Below, piece by piece: positions 32,924-42,157 of a stretch of 64,000 nucleotides of DNA. Origin of the DNA: an uncultured Latescibacterota bacterium (GTDB lineage Bacteria > Latescibacterota > UBA2968 > UBA8231). Each line of letters begins with the position of its first letter. Within the stretch, counting starts at the first letter, position 1. The notes beneath the pieces are model-generated. The model saw nothing but the letters and a program-made list of their open reading frames with translations, searched no databases and had not been told where the DNA came from. The position numbers and the translations under genes are program-made. The stretch covers positions 4,862,599-4,926,598 of the forward strand of contig OX638377.1 in the NCBI GenBank assembly GCA_951813615.1, written 5' to 3'.

Positions 32924-33970
32924 TCAAAGCTCCGTTAGGTCAATGGCGCGACGCGCTTGGGTGGCACGACGCGCCGCTTCGATAATGCTGAGGTTGTGAT
33001 AGGCCCGCGCGGCGGTGATCGGTGGAGGGTCTCCTGCGGCTAGGGCGGCGAACGTAGCCGTGAGATAGTCGGCGTGGCCGGTGACATTGCGATCCGTGAC
33101 GTCGAGCGGAATCTCGGACCAATTGCCCGTCTCCCGCGAGAAGCGATGCAGTGCCCGACCGCGACCGACGACGCGCAGACAGTCGCCGCGAGTATGCACT
33201 TCGCAGAGATTGCCTAGCTCGCCGGCTCCACCGCCGACCATGCCCCACGAGGTCGAGACCGTGGAGATGGCTCCGCTTTCGTGTTCGAGGAGCAAGAGCG
33301 CCACATCATCGACGTCAATGTCGAAAAAGCGCGTCTGCACCCTCGCCTCGACGTAGCGCACCGGCGAGCACATCAAGGTTTCAAGCGAATAGATCTCGTG
33401 GTACCCCGTATCGCCTATGCAGCCGCCGCCCGCCGCTTTGGAGGCCCGCCAAATCCGGGCCGGGCTGGCGCGGTGATGGGCCTCGGTCATGGGAAAGATC
33501 GATTTGGCGCGACCGACTTGCGGTTCGGGCAGCTCGTCCCCTTGCAAGAGGGCGATGGCGTGGAGAGTACCGGGGGTAAAGATGGCGTTGTGGACTATCG
33601 TATAAATGACGTCGTGGCGCGCGACAGCGTCTAGCACGGCCGCGGCTTCCTCCAGCGAGGTAGCCATCGGCTTTTCGCTGATGACGGTACAGCTAGCCTC
33701 AGCCGAGGCAATGACTTGCTCGGCGTGGAGGTGGTGCGGCGTGGCGATGAGGACTGCATCGAGAGCGGCCTGCTCCAGCATGTCGCGGTAGTCGGCGTAG
33801 TGCTGGTCGGGCGGGACGCCGGTCGTCGCACTGACTTTGGCTAGGTTGTCGTCGTCGGGATCAGCTAGCGCGACAATGCGTACCGTATCCAGTTCACACA
33901 ATGTCGGCAGGTGCTGCAATTGGACGATGCCACCGCAGCCGATTAGTCCGAGGCGAATAGGGGTTTGCAT
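32924..33970 (-). CDS. Gfo/Idh/MocA-family oxidoreductase
   Basis: A 348-residue NAD(P)-dependent oxidoreductase. LGLIGCGGIVQLQHLP is the nucleotide-binding loop, VISEKPMATSLEEA carries the EKP lysine, and GGGCIGDTGYHEIYSLETL holds the conserved Asp/His in the substrate site. It ends directly at the amidohydrolase start. The palindrome at 33983-34003 separates it from the upstream PhyH-HEAT gene, all in one same-strand run. Likely to oxidise a sugar or inositol-like molecule in a step connected with the four PhyH genes; that link is only context. Confidence 0.9.
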   Translation of the reverse strand: MQTPIRLGLIGCGGIVQLQHLPTLCELDTVRIVALADPDDDNLAKVSATTGVPPDQHYADYRDMLEQAALDAVLIATPHHLHAEQVIASAEASCTVISEKPMATSLEEAAAVLDAVARHDVIYTIVHNAIFTPGTLHAIALLQGDELPEPQVGRAKSIFPMTEAHHRASPARIWRASKAAGGGCIGDTGYHEIYSLETLMCSPVRYVEARVQTRFFDIDVDDVALLLLEHESGAISTVSTSWGMVGGGAGELGNLCEVHTRGDCLRVVGRGRALHRFSRETGNWSEIPLDVTDRNVTGHADYLTATFAALAAGDPPPITAARAYHNLSIIEAARRATQARRAIDLTEL

Positions 33971-33982
33971 AGGCTTAGGTAG

Positions 33983-34003
33983 GGGGCGGTTTCAAACCGC
34001 CCC
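33983..34003. repeat. Palindromic intergenic element, second copy
   Basis: GGGGCGGTTT and AAACCGCCCC flank a single C, giving a 10-bp arm pair. The arms match the core of the 30-bp palindrome at 6711-6740. It lies in the 35-bp gap between two same-strand genes. The left arm extends with GTAGG as in the first copy, but the right one diverges there. Confidence 0.75.
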
Positions 34004-34005
34004 TA

Positions 34006-35355
34006 TTAATACGGCGTATCTTTGGTGGTGATGGGGCACCAGCGGGTGGCGAACAAATAGTCGAACAATATCTCCGTCGCGTCTGGCGTGCCAATGCGCT
34101 CCAGGGTTTTGGCCGCTTTGGCACTGACGTAACGGTTCGGATCGTCTAGGGCTGCTACCACCGCTGGCTGCACAGCTTCGGCGGCTGGGCCCAATCGCGC
34201 CAAGCCCAAGGCGGCATTGCGCCGCACCCATTCGTCGTCGTCGCCCAAGACTCCGGCTAGTTCCTCTAATGCCGCTGAGGGTAATGTTTCCATAGCCCCC
34301 AAGGCTTCGGCGGCGTGGCCCCGCACCTCGTCCGACGCATCGCTCAATGCCTGCTGCAATGCCGGCACCGCTGGGGCACCCGCCCGACCCATATCGCCCA
34401 AACTATCGACGGCAGCTAGCCGCACGTCCGGATCCTCGTCCGCGCAGGCCTGCGCTAGGGCCTCGACTGCGGCCGGGCCGGCTGCGGCCAAACCGTAGCC
34501 GGCGTTGCGCCGCACGTGTTCCGACCCCTGACGCAAGCAGTCCATAAGCGGCCCCACGGCTGGCTCCCCAGCGCGACCGAGGGCATAGGCCGCCGCTTGA
34601 CTCGCCACCTCGGAATCGCCCATCAGCGCCTGCAGCAACGCCGACTGCTCACCGTCGACAGCAAGGCCCTCAGACTGGCCGCCGTACCATTCCCACATAC
34701 TGTGCCACATGGGTGCCTCGGCATGGCCGTTCCCGGCCCAAGGCTCCCCGCTCGCATCCCAACTAGGTCCGTCCGGCTCTTCGAGGCGGACAAAGAGGAA
34801 TTTGACCATATAGCGAGCCTGCTCGGTGCTATTGGGCGTGGCCCGATGCCACAAATCGTAGTGGACAATGGCGACCGTTCCGGCCTCTCCCGAGAGCGCG
34901 ACTTGTCGCTCCTCATCCCCTTGGTCGAGGTGGTTGCGGTAGTGGCTGCCGGGCACAATGCCGGTGGGGCCACGCTCGGCCGGCGTGTCCTGCGGATAGT
35001 AAAAGGCCATGGCCCAGCGCAATCGGTGGTGCCGCCGACTCCAGCTATCCTTGTGCAGCCCCTGTCCCTCCGAACCCGGCTTGTTGAAATGGCAGAACCG
35101 ATGCGGATGCAAATAGTACCCCGGCCCCAAGATACTGGTCAGCGCTCCCGCCACCTCGGGTTGGTCGAACACCTGCTGCAAGTCGGGAATGCGGGGCAAT
35201 AGGTTATTGCCCGGATTGCCCTCGCCGGCCAAGACCTCCTCTATCTGCCCATAAATGGATTGGTGAAAATCCGCGGGCAAGTCCGTTTTGACCACTGCAT
35301 AGCCGTCGGCGATAAAAGACTGCATGCGGCTATCGTCCAACAAGATCGAGTCCAT
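34006..35355 (-). CDS. Phytanoyl-CoA dioxygenase fused to HEAT repeats (PhyH 4)
   Basis: Residues 1-195 are a PhyH oxygenase: FIADGYAVVKTDLP, iron ligands H101-x-D103 (LHKDSW) and H170 (LWHRATPNS), with RYMVKFLFVRLE after it. Residues about 235-430 are tandem HEAT/PBS-lyase-type repeats, e.g. VRRNAGYGLAAAGPAAVEAL, VRLAAVDSLGDMGRAG, VRGHAAEALGAM and VRRNAALGLARLGPAAEA. The repeats would give a binding surface or scaffold for an enzyme that is normally free. It is the last of four PhyH genes transcribed leftward and is followed by the palindrome and the Gfo/Idh gene. The ATG is 15 bp after the previous stop. Confidence 0.88.
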   Translation of the reverse strand: MDSILLDDSRMQSFIADGYAVVKTDLPADFHQSIYGQIEEVLAGEGNPGNNLLPRIPDLQQVFDQPEVAGALTSILGPGYYLHPHRFCHFNKPGSEGQGLHKDSWSRRHHRLRWAMAFYYPQDTPAERGPTGIVPGSHYRNHLDQGDEERQVALSGEAGTVAIVHYDLWHRATPNSTEQARYMVKFLFVRLEEPDGPSWDASGEPWAGNGHAEAPMWHSMWEWYGGQSEGLAVDGEQSALLQALMGDSEVASQAAAYALGRAGEPAVGPLMDCLRQGSEHVRRNAGYGLAAAGPAAVEALAQACADEDPDVRLAAVDSLGDMGRAGAPAVPALQQALSDASDEVRGHAAEALGAMETLPSAALEELAGVLGDDDEWVRRNAALGLARLGPAAEAVQPAVVAALDDPNRYVSAKAAKTLERIGTPDATEILFDYLFATRWCPITTKDTPY

Positions 35356-35370
35356 AACAAAGCTCCTCGT

Positions 35371-36231
35371 TTAATACGTGAGCGCCTCGCCCGGCATCCG
35401 GTTCCAAGGAACGGGTGCGACGGTGCCCTCATAAGTGGGCAAGAGATCGGCAACCCGTGCTCTATCTTCGTCGTCCCAGCCAACCCATTCGCGGGGGCGG
35501 GCGATGGCAGCGCGGAGGCCGTCGGAGAGCAGGTCGAAGTACGGGAAATACCACAAGGTAATGACAGTGCGGCGCTGAGCCGATTTGTTGGCATGCGCCG
35601 AGTGCAATAGCCGCGAGTCGCCGATGACCACATCGCCCGCCGCCACGGTCACATCCACCTCTTCGGGAATCGACTGATAGGCCGGATGGTCGGGGTCGGC
35701 CACCCGGCGGAGTTCGTCGGTGTGGGCATCGGGCACCTCGTCGTGCATGCGGTGGCGCTGCAGATGCGAGCCGCGCAACAGGCGCAGGCAGCCGTTGTGA
35801 GGCGTGGTATCGACGAGGTAGTACATCAGGAAAAGCTGCTGGGGCAGGGGCGTATAACTCGAAGGATCGTCCCAACCCCACCAGTCCTGATGCCAGAACA
35901 GCGCCGGGCTGCTAGGCGGTTTGCTGATGACGTAGCCAGACATCCACCGAGGGCGCAAAAAGCCGAGGGTTTCGAGCGCGGCGCGGGCGCGTGGGTACGC
36001 GACGAGTTCGGCGAAGATGGGGTGGACACCGACATCAATCATGCTGCCGGTGGAGCGCTGTTGGTCGCGCTTTTCTTGGCTTTGGGCGTCGAGCAGTTGG
36101 TCGGTGACTTGGCGCAGGCGACAGAGCATATCGTCGTCGAGGACATCTTCAACCAAGCAGTAACCATCGCGGATGAGTTGGTCGAAATTTCCTTTAGGGC
36201 CTTGGGACATCAATGTTGTTTCCGCTTTCAT
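35371..36231 (-). CDS. Phytanoyl-CoA dioxygenase family protein 5
   Basis: From the ATG at 36231 (AGGA upstream) 286 residues. LIRDGYCLVEDVLDDD is the start, and the iron triad is H114-x-D116 (FWHQDWWGW) and H210 (LLHSAHANKS). NGCLRLLRGSH is the family loop. A start at 36261 would overlap the upstream PhyH gene more and has no better ribosome site. The gene is 15 bp before the PhyH-HEAT gene and 22 bp after the 36254 gene, so the four PhyH genes form one transcript. Substrate unknown. Confidence 0.87.
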   Translation of the reverse strand: MKAETTLMSQGPKGNFDQLIRDGYCLVEDVLDDDMLCRLRQVTDQLLDAQSQEKRDQQRSTGSMIDVGVHPIFAELVAYPRARAALETLGFLRPRWMSGYVISKPPSSPALFWHQDWWGWDDPSSYTPLPQQLFLMYYLVDTTPHNGCLRLLRGSHLQRHRMHDEVPDAHTDELRRVADPDHPAYQSIPEEVDVTVAAGDVVIGDSRLLHSAHANKSAQRRTVITLWYFPYFDLLSDGLRAAIARPREWVGWDDEDRARVADLLPTYEGTVAPVPWNRMPGEALTY

Positions 36232-36253
36232 ATTTTTCCTGCGAAGGCCGCCG

Positions 36254-37117
36254 TCAGACACTCTCGGCCACCATCTCCCCTTCGCGCGAGCGCTCCTGCA
36301 AGTCGTAGAGCGAGGAAATGGCGTCCTTGTACAGCGGGATGGGAAAGGTGCGGTCCTCGAAACGCGCTGTGTGCGCGAACCGACCGCGCACTAGACGCGC
36401 ATTGGCCTCGGTCTTGTACGTCATCTCGCCAGTGTAGATCGGAAACGCATCGGCGGCGCGGTAGCTGAGGATCAGCGTGCGCCGAGGCTTGTCGGAGGCA
36501 TTGGCGATGGAGGCATGGGGGGTCATCGCATGCATGAAGATGACCGTGCCCGCTTCACCGGGAATCGGCACGGCTAGCGATTGATCAACCGCTTCGGTAA
36601 CCCGGCCTTGAAAAAAGCCGTCAGTGCTGTGCGACAGCAGGTCGCTCTGATGGCGGCGGGGGATGACTTGCAGACAGCCGTTTTCAACGGTGGCGTCGTC
36701 GAGATAAAAGAGGATACTCACTGAGCCACGGTGGGTCAGCGGATAGTAGGAAAGGTCCTGATGCCACTCGACGGGCGAGCCGACGCCGGCCGGTTTCATA
36801 TTGATCTTGCTGTAGTGAAAGACCAAGTCCAGGCCGAGCAGGCCCTCGACCGCGTCGAGCAGACGATCCGATGCGGAGAATTCCCGGAAGACCTCGTAGT
36901 AGCTACAAGGCTCGTACAAGCGGCGCACCTGCGTCCCATCGGGAGGCTGGTTCGGCTCCATCTCCATCCGGGTGACGTCGTGGTTGGCGAGCGTATTGCC
37001 GGTGCTGACGGCATCCATCTCGCGTAGGAAGGCCGCGATCTCCTCGACGCTGAGGAAGCCGGGAACGGCGACGTAGCCTTCGGTGTGGTAGTGTTCGACT
37101 TGTGCGGTGGTCAACAT
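36254..37117 (-). CDS. Phytanoyl-CoA dioxygenase family protein 6
   Basis: A 287-residue PhyH: YHTEGYVAVPGFLSVEEI at the N-terminus, H119-x-D121 (EWHQDLSYYP) and H201 (TPHASIANAS), and ENGCLQVIPRRH as the loop. FHYSKINMKPAG precedes the HxD motif as in phytanoyl-CoA hydroxylases. It lies 13 bp downstream of the 37131 gene. Of the four, its sequence is closest in outline to fatty-acyl-type enzymes, but no acyl-CoA assignment is possible by eye. Confidence 0.88.
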   Translation of the reverse strand: MLTTAQVEHYHTEGYVAVPGFLSVEEIAAFLREMDAVSTGNTLANHDVTRMEMEPNQPPDGTQVRRLYEPCSYYEVFREFSASDRLLDAVEGLLGLDLVFHYSKINMKPAGVGSPVEWHQDLSYYPLTHRGSVSILFYLDDATVENGCLQVIPRRHQSDLLSHSTDGFFQGRVTEAVDQSLAVPIPGEAGTVIFMHAMTPHASIANASDKPRRTLILSYRAADAFPIYTGEMTYKTEANARLVRGRFAHTARFEDRTFPIPLYKDAISSLYDLQERSREGEMVAESV

Positions 37118-37130
37118 AATTGTTTCCTCC

Positions 37131-37874
37131 TTACCATTTTTCGATAGCGCCCATCAGCATTTTCTGCTGGTCGGTACCCGTTTCGCGAACTTTCTGCGCA
37201 AAAGGGCCGTCGAAGGGCTCGCGGGATTTCATCCAAGCGGTTTGGTAGCACATCAGGCAGACGCGGCGGCGCACCGCCGAACGGTTGGCCGCGCCTCGGT
37301 GGTAGAGGCAGCCGTCGAACATCACCGCCTGACCCGGCCGGGCGAAAACCCTCTTCTCCTCCGGGAATCGCGGATGACCTTCGGGCGGGCGGAAAGGGGC
37401 GCGGTGGCTGCCGGGGACGATGACGATGGCGCCGTTGTCCTCGTCTAATTCGTCCAAGTAGTAGCCGCAGTTGATCTGGCCGGGCAGCGCGCCGTAGGGC
37501 GTGCCGTCGGGATCAATGGGCCAGGGCACGTCGCGGTGCCAGTTCTGGTCCTCCTGTCCCGACTCAGTAATGCGAGCCGTGGCACTGTGGAGTTGGACGC
37601 AGGTGCCCAGAATGGCCTGCATCCTCTCCAGCACGGGCGGGTTGTCGAGCAGGAAGGCAAAGTCCTCGTCCTCTTCTAAGAGCTGGTGGATAAACTGCCT
37701 ACTGTCCCCGCGCTCGCAGGCCGCATCAAGGGCTGTGCGCAGGGTCTCGACCTGCACCTCGGTGATGGCGTCTTCGACGACGAGGTAGCCCCACTTGCGA
37801 AAGAAAGCCACATCCTCGGCAATTGCGGGCGTCAGCTTGGGATTGAGGTGCTGCGGATAGGGCGGTTGCGCCAT
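37131..37874 (-). CDS. Phytanoyl-CoA dioxygenase family protein 7
   Basis: From ATG 37874 the protein is 247 residues; a TTG start 45 bp further upstream is possible but unsupported. FFRKWGYLVVEDAI is the N-terminus, H113-x-D115 (NWHRDVPWP) and H192 (CLYHRGAANRS) are the iron ligands, and DNGAIVIVPGSH the loop. It is the first gene of the four-PhyH operon, and the 204-bp region upstream is shared with the divergent 38079 gene, so it should hold its promoter. Confidence 0.87.
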   Translation of the reverse strand: MAQPPYPQHLNPKLTPAIAEDVAFFRKWGYLVVEDAITEVQVETLRTALDAACERGDSRQFIHQLLEEDEDFAFLLDNPPVLERMQAILGTCVQLHSATARITESGQEDQNWHRDVPWPIDPDGTPYGALPGQINCGYYLDELDEDNGAIVIVPGSHRAPFRPPEGHPRFPEEKRVFARPGQAVMFDGCLYHRGAANRSAVRRRVCLMCYQTAWMKSREPFDGPFAQKVRETGTDQQKMLMGAIEKW

Positions 37875-38066
37875 GTTTTTCGCAGAACTCCTGTGTGCAT
37901 TGCGGTCGTCGGCTGGCAAAATACATATTGCGCGGCAAGGCTTTTGTCAACGAGACGAGCGACGTTTGGTTGACCCTGCGCTGGCCATGACGCTCATTAC
38001 GGGGCACGAACTCGCGGTCTGGCGGTGCAAAATTGTACCGACAGACGCACACAGCCTATTTACCAA

Positions 38067-38072
38067 AAGGAG
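38067..38072 (+). promoter_or_regulatory. Ribosome binding site of the 38079 gene
   Basis: AAGGAG ends 6 bases before the ATG at 38079 and decides that start over the in-frame position 38025. Confidence 0.6.
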
Positions 38073-38078
38073 CGATCC

Positions 38079-39836
38079 ATGAGCTATCTAAATCCCCGCG
38101 CCATCGCCATTGACACGCCGATGCCTCCGCCTGCTTGGGCGCTAATGGAATGGGAACTAATTCGGGCGCAAACTAGGGGCTGCACGGAATTTTTCGACAA
38201 ATACTTCGACGAGCGAGGGTATTTAGAATGCATTCCGCGCTGGGGCGGCAACGACGGCCCGGACGACGCTATCGAGAACCTAGTCCACTGGCCCGTGCTC
38301 TACGTGCTGGGAGGTGGAGCCCATCTGTACGATATGTGCCAGTTGGCTTGGGAGGGGCATCTCAAGCAATACACCGAGGCTAAGACCACGGAGGTCCCCT
38401 TTACTCGGGACGGGATGTACTATCGCGAATTTCCAGTGATGTTCGACTGGGTACACAACGGGGAAGGGCTGACGACGTTCAACCTGCACGGGCTGATGAA
38501 CCCACGCGAGCAGGCCTTTGAGCAGCGGGTGCGGCGCTTCGCCGGATTTTACATGGGCGACGACCCGCAGGCTCCCAACTACGATCCCGAACGCAAAATT
38601 ATCAAGAGCCTGTTCAACGGCAGTCGTGGGCCGATGCTGCGCAAGGCCACGGCGCTCGACTGGGCCGGCGACCCGCTCGACGAGGTGCAGGAGCGCTTCA
38701 TTCCCCTGCACGGAGAGCGCAACTTCGAGGAGATGCTGGCTCATTTCAAAGACTACACCGATGTCGTCGGCGACCATCCGCAGAACATGGTGGCGACGGC
38801 CTTGGGGCTGAACGCGTACGCGCTGACGGGCGAAGACCAGTACAAGGACTGGGTGCTCGAATACGTCGAGGCCTGGCGGCAGCGCACGCTGGCCAACGAT
38901 GGGATCATTCCGACTAATATCGGACTCGATGGGACCATCGGCGGCGAGTGCGACGGCAAGTGGTATGGGGGGTGTTACGGCTGGGCCTTTACCGTTGAGG
39001 TGCCCCAGACCGGGGCGATGTCCAGCCGCAACACGCACGGGCTGGGGATTTCGGGCTTTGGCAACGCCCTGTTGCTGTCGGGCGAGCAGACATTCGTCGA
39101 TGTGTGGCGGCAGATGATCGACAAAATCAACGCCAACGGGAAGGAAATCGACGGGCAGATGATGTACCCGCATATGCACGGGGACGAGGGCTGGTACGAG
39201 TTCCGGCCAGCAAAGTACGCACACGGAGCGCAAGAGATGTACTACTGGTCGATGGACCGGGCCGATCTGAGCCGGCTAAACGCGGACAGCGGCTGGTTCG
39301 GCTTCTTGGAGGGACGCGACTCCACCTACCCAGAAGCGGCGCTACAGGCCGACTTTGCCCGCCTCCGCGCACAAATGGAGAAGGTGCGCCGCGACCCAAC
39401 GACGCCGGACACCCGACTGTCGGACAATCCCAATCCATTCAATCCGGCCATTCCGGGCGGGCTGACCCAGCTCATGTTGGGCGGACTGACGCCGCGCCAC
39501 GGCTCGCCGCTGCACTGCCGAGTGCGCTACTTCGATCCGCAGGGCGGGCGGGCGGGGATGCCCGAGGGCGTGGGGGCGCTGGTGGAGCAGCTAGGCGCAG
39601 ACTCCATGACGCTGACGTTGGTAAACACAGATCCAGTGGCCGGGCGCGAAGTAATCGTGCAAGGCGGAGCCTACGCCGAGCACCAGTTTACGAGCGTCAG
39701 CGTGGGCGGCAAGGAAACCGCGATAGATGACTCGGCCTTTGCAGTGGAGCTAGCGCCGGGGGCTGGGGAGACGCTGAAGATTGGGATGCAGCGGTATGCC
39801 AATGGACCGACGTTTGCGTTTCCGTGGGACCGGTAA
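38079..39836 (+). CDS. Large conserved-looking protein of unknown function
   Basis: A 585-residue protein without signal peptide. I do not recognise a family with certainty. Sequence features are compatible with an (alpha/alpha)6-barrel, rich in aromatic and acidic runs such as CIPRWGGNDGPDDAIENLVHW, NMVATALGLNAYALTGED and NTHGLGISGFGNALLL, with a C-terminal beta-domain (VNTDPVAGREVIVQGGAY...VSVGGKE). Such a build occurs in glycoside hydrolases or lyases, and the divergent PhyH/Gfo genes make a sugar-related task plausible. RBS AAGGAG fixes the start. Function remains unassigned. Confidence 0.6.
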   Translation: MSYLNPRAIAIDTPMPPPAWALMEWELIRAQTRGCTEFFDKYFDERGYLECIPRWGGNDGPDDAIENLVHWPVLYVLGGGAHLYDMCQLAWEGHLKQYTEAKTTEVPFTRDGMYYREFPVMFDWVHNGEGLTTFNLHGLMNPREQAFEQRVRRFAGFYMGDDPQAPNYDPERKIIKSLFNGSRGPMLRKATALDWAGDPLDEVQERFIPLHGERNFEEMLAHFKDYTDVVGDHPQNMVATALGLNAYALTGEDQYKDWVLEYVEAWRQRTLANDGIIPTNIGLDGTIGGECDGKWYGGCYGWAFTVEVPQTGAMSSRNTHGLGISGFGNALLLSGEQTFVDVWRQMIDKINANGKEIDGQMMYPHMHGDEGWYEFRPAKYAHGAQEMYYWSMDRADLSRLNADSGWFGFLEGRDSTYPEAALQADFARLRAQMEKVRRDPTTPDTRLSDNPNPFNPAIPGGLTQLMLGGLTPRHGSPLHCRVRYFDPQGGRAGMPEGVGALVEQLGADSMTLTLVNTDPVAGREVIVQGGAYAEHQFTSVSVGGKETAIDDSAFAVELAPGAGETLKIGMQRYANGPTFAFPWDR

Positions 39837-39850
39837 CAGCCTAGGGGGGC

Positions 39851-42139
39851 ATGGCAATGGACTTAGGGTCTCTAGCAAAATCCGAGGGCGCGCCTCCTCG
39901 GAACGCGGGCGTCTCGCAGCCATCTCTGTTTTATGTACTGTTCTTGTTCGCGATTTCGGCTAGCCACGCTGCCTCGCTCTCGCAACAGGAAAGCCATCGA
40001 AAAATGGTGGGCCTTTTGCAGGAGATTCGCGTGCAAAATCTCGACGAGAATCACTATCAAGGCGAAGGTCAGCTACGACAGTTAGAAGATCAGTTGCAGG
40101 CGCTGACCGATGCAGCCCCCGTCCAAGACCGAATTCGTCTCCATTTTCGCTTGGGGATCGCCGAACTTTTCTTGGGGCGAGAACGCCGCGCCATAGATCA
40201 TCTCACCGCGGCCGAAGAGATGCTCGCGGGCCAACACTCGGTCCCTGCTCAGGTCGTCAACGAGATACACTTTCGCCTAGGGCTGGCGTGGCTGCGCTTG
40301 GGGGAAACCCAAAACTGCGTCCTCAACCCCAACGCCGACCACTGCATCCTGCCCATTCGCCCCAGTGGCTTCCATACCCTCCCCGAAGGATCGCGCCAAG
40401 CCATTCCCTATTTCCAAGCCGTACTCGATCACACCGCCGCAGAGGAGCGCCTGCGCCTAAGTGCCCGCTGGCTGCTCAACATCGCCTATATGACCTTGGG
40501 GCAGTATCCCGAGGGGGTGCCGCCCGCTCACCGGATTCCTCCCGCAGCCTTTGAGTCCCAAGCAGCGTTTCCGCACTGGGTCAATGTGGCTCCTGCGCTC
40601 GGACTGGATACCTTCAGCCTTTCTGGCGGGGCCGTGGCCGACGACTTCGACGGCGACGGGTATCTCGATTTCTTCGTCTCGACATCGGACTTGGCTGGAC
40701 AACTGCGCTTTTTCCGCAATGGGAGGGATGGCACCTTTGCAGAGCGGACCGGGGCGGCCAACCTCAACGGGCTGTTGGGTGGACTCAACTTGGTGCAAGC
40801 CGACTACGACAACGACGGTCACCTCGATCTGCTCGTTCTGCGCGGAGCTTGGTTCGGCGAGCATGGCCAGCACCCCAATTCGCTGCTGCGGAATGCAGGC
40901 GATGGCACCTTCTTCGACGCGACCTTTGCCGCCGGCCTAGGACAGGACCACTACCCGACCCAAACCGCCGCTTGGGCGGACTACGACCTCGACGGCGATC
41001 TCGACCTCTACATCGGCAATGAAACCACTGACACCTTTGTAGCCCCCGGCCAACTCTTGCAAAACCAAGGCGATGGCACCTTCACCGATGTGGCTCCCGC
41101 CGCTGGCGTTGATCAATACGCCCACGCCAAAGCCGTCGTCTGGGGCGACTACGACGGGGACCGCTGGCCCGATCTATACGTATCCAACCTCGGGCAACCC
41201 AACCGGCTCTACCACAACCAAGGTGACGGCACCTTCGCCGATGTGGCTCCCACCCTCGGCGTCGTCGCCCCCCGGGCCAGCTTCCCAGCCTGGTTTTGGG
41301 ACTTCGACAACGACGGCCACCTCGACCTATTCGTCGCCGCTTATGCAGCCACCATCGCCGACATTGCCGCCGCGCATTTGGGCCACTCCGTGTCCGTGGA
41401 GCAGGCGCGGCTGTATCGCGGCGATGGCCAAGGCGGCTTTGCGGACGTGTCCCAAGACCGCCACCTCGCGCAACCGACCAAACCTATGGGAGCCAATTTT
41501 GCCGATGTGGACCACGATGGTTTTTTGGATGTGTACTTGGGCACCGGCGACACCGATTACGCCGAGCTGATGCCTAATGTGTTGTATTGGAACCAAGCGG
41601 GTCAGCGCTTTGTCGATGTGACTTTTGCCAGCGGGTTGGGGCATCTGCAGAAGGGGCATGGGGTCGTATTTGCCGATGTGGATCACGATGGCGATGTGGA
41701 CCTATTCGAGCAGATGGGCGGGGCTTATCGAGGCGACGGGTTCGCCGATGTGCTATATGAGAACCCAGGATTTGGTCATGGCTGGCTAGCGGTTGAGGTG
41801 GTGGGGGTGGAGTCGAATCGGTCGGGGATCGGGACGCAGCTACGGGTCGATGTGGAGGAGGAGGGCCAAAGGCGGTCGCTGTACCGGTGGGTCGGCAGTG
41901 GCGGCAGTTTTGGCGGCAACCCGCTGCGTCAGTACGTGGGGTTGGGTGCGGCGGAGCGAGTGGCGCAGCTAGTAGTTTTTTGGCCTAAAAGTGGCAGAGA
42001 GCAGGTGTTCGATAACGTGCCAGTGAACTCGATCATCCGGGTGACTGAGGGACGGGGACAACTGGAGATTTTAGCGTTGCCCGCTTTTAAATTCGCTGTC
42101 GAACAGCCCAAACGGGCCGAGCACCATTTACATAAATAA
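39851..42139 (+). CDS. CRTAC1-like secreted protein with TPR-like N-terminus, FG-GAP/VCBS repeats and ASPIC/UnbV
   Basis: 762 residues. An N-terminal hydrophobic stretch (LFYVLFLFAISASHAAS) acts as signal peptide or anchor. Residues about 40-230 are helical and TPR-like (IRLHFRLGIAELFLG, IHFRLGLAWLRLG). From about 250 there are repeated VCBS/FG-GAP calcium-binding loops of the type DFDGDGYLDFFV, DYDNDGHLDLLV, DYDLDGDLDLYI and DHDGDVDLFE. The C-terminal ASPIC/UnbV domain (VESNRSGIGTQLRVDVEEEG, YVGLGAAERVAQLVVFWP) completes the CRTAC1 plan. Probably a surface or periplasmic adhesive or scaffold protein. It starts 14 bp after the previous gene. Confidence 0.88.
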   Translation: MAMDLGSLAKSEGAPPRNAGVSQPSLFYVLFLFAISASHAASLSQQESHRKMVGLLQEIRVQNLDENHYQGEGQLRQLEDQLQALTDAAPVQDRIRLHFRLGIAELFLGRERRAIDHLTAAEEMLAGQHSVPAQVVNEIHFRLGLAWLRLGETQNCVLNPNADHCILPIRPSGFHTLPEGSRQAIPYFQAVLDHTAAEERLRLSARWLLNIAYMTLGQYPEGVPPAHRIPPAAFESQAAFPHWVNVAPALGLDTFSLSGGAVADDFDGDGYLDFFVSTSDLAGQLRFFRNGRDGTFAERTGAANLNGLLGGLNLVQADYDNDGHLDLLVLRGAWFGEHGQHPNSLLRNAGDGTFFDATFAAGLGQDHYPTQTAAWADYDLDGDLDLYIGNETTDTFVAPGQLLQNQGDGTFTDVAPAAGVDQYAHAKAVVWGDYDGDRWPDLYVSNLGQPNRLYHNQGDGTFADVAPTLGVVAPRASFPAWFWDFDNDGHLDLFVAAYAATIADIAAAHLGHSVSVEQARLYRGDGQGGFADVSQDRHLAQPTKPMGANFADVDHDGFLDVYLGTGDTDYAELMPNVLYWNQAGQRFVDVTFASGLGHLQKGHGVVFADVDHDGDVDLFEQMGGAYRGDGFADVLYENPGFGHGWLAVEVVGVESNRSGIGTQLRVDVEEEGQRRSLYRWVGSGGSFGGNPLRQYVGLGAAERVAQLVVFWPKSGREQVFDNVPVNSIIRVTEGRGQLEILALPAFKFAVEQPKRAEHHLHK

Positions 42140-42157
42140 AGGGAAGGCCCAACCGAT

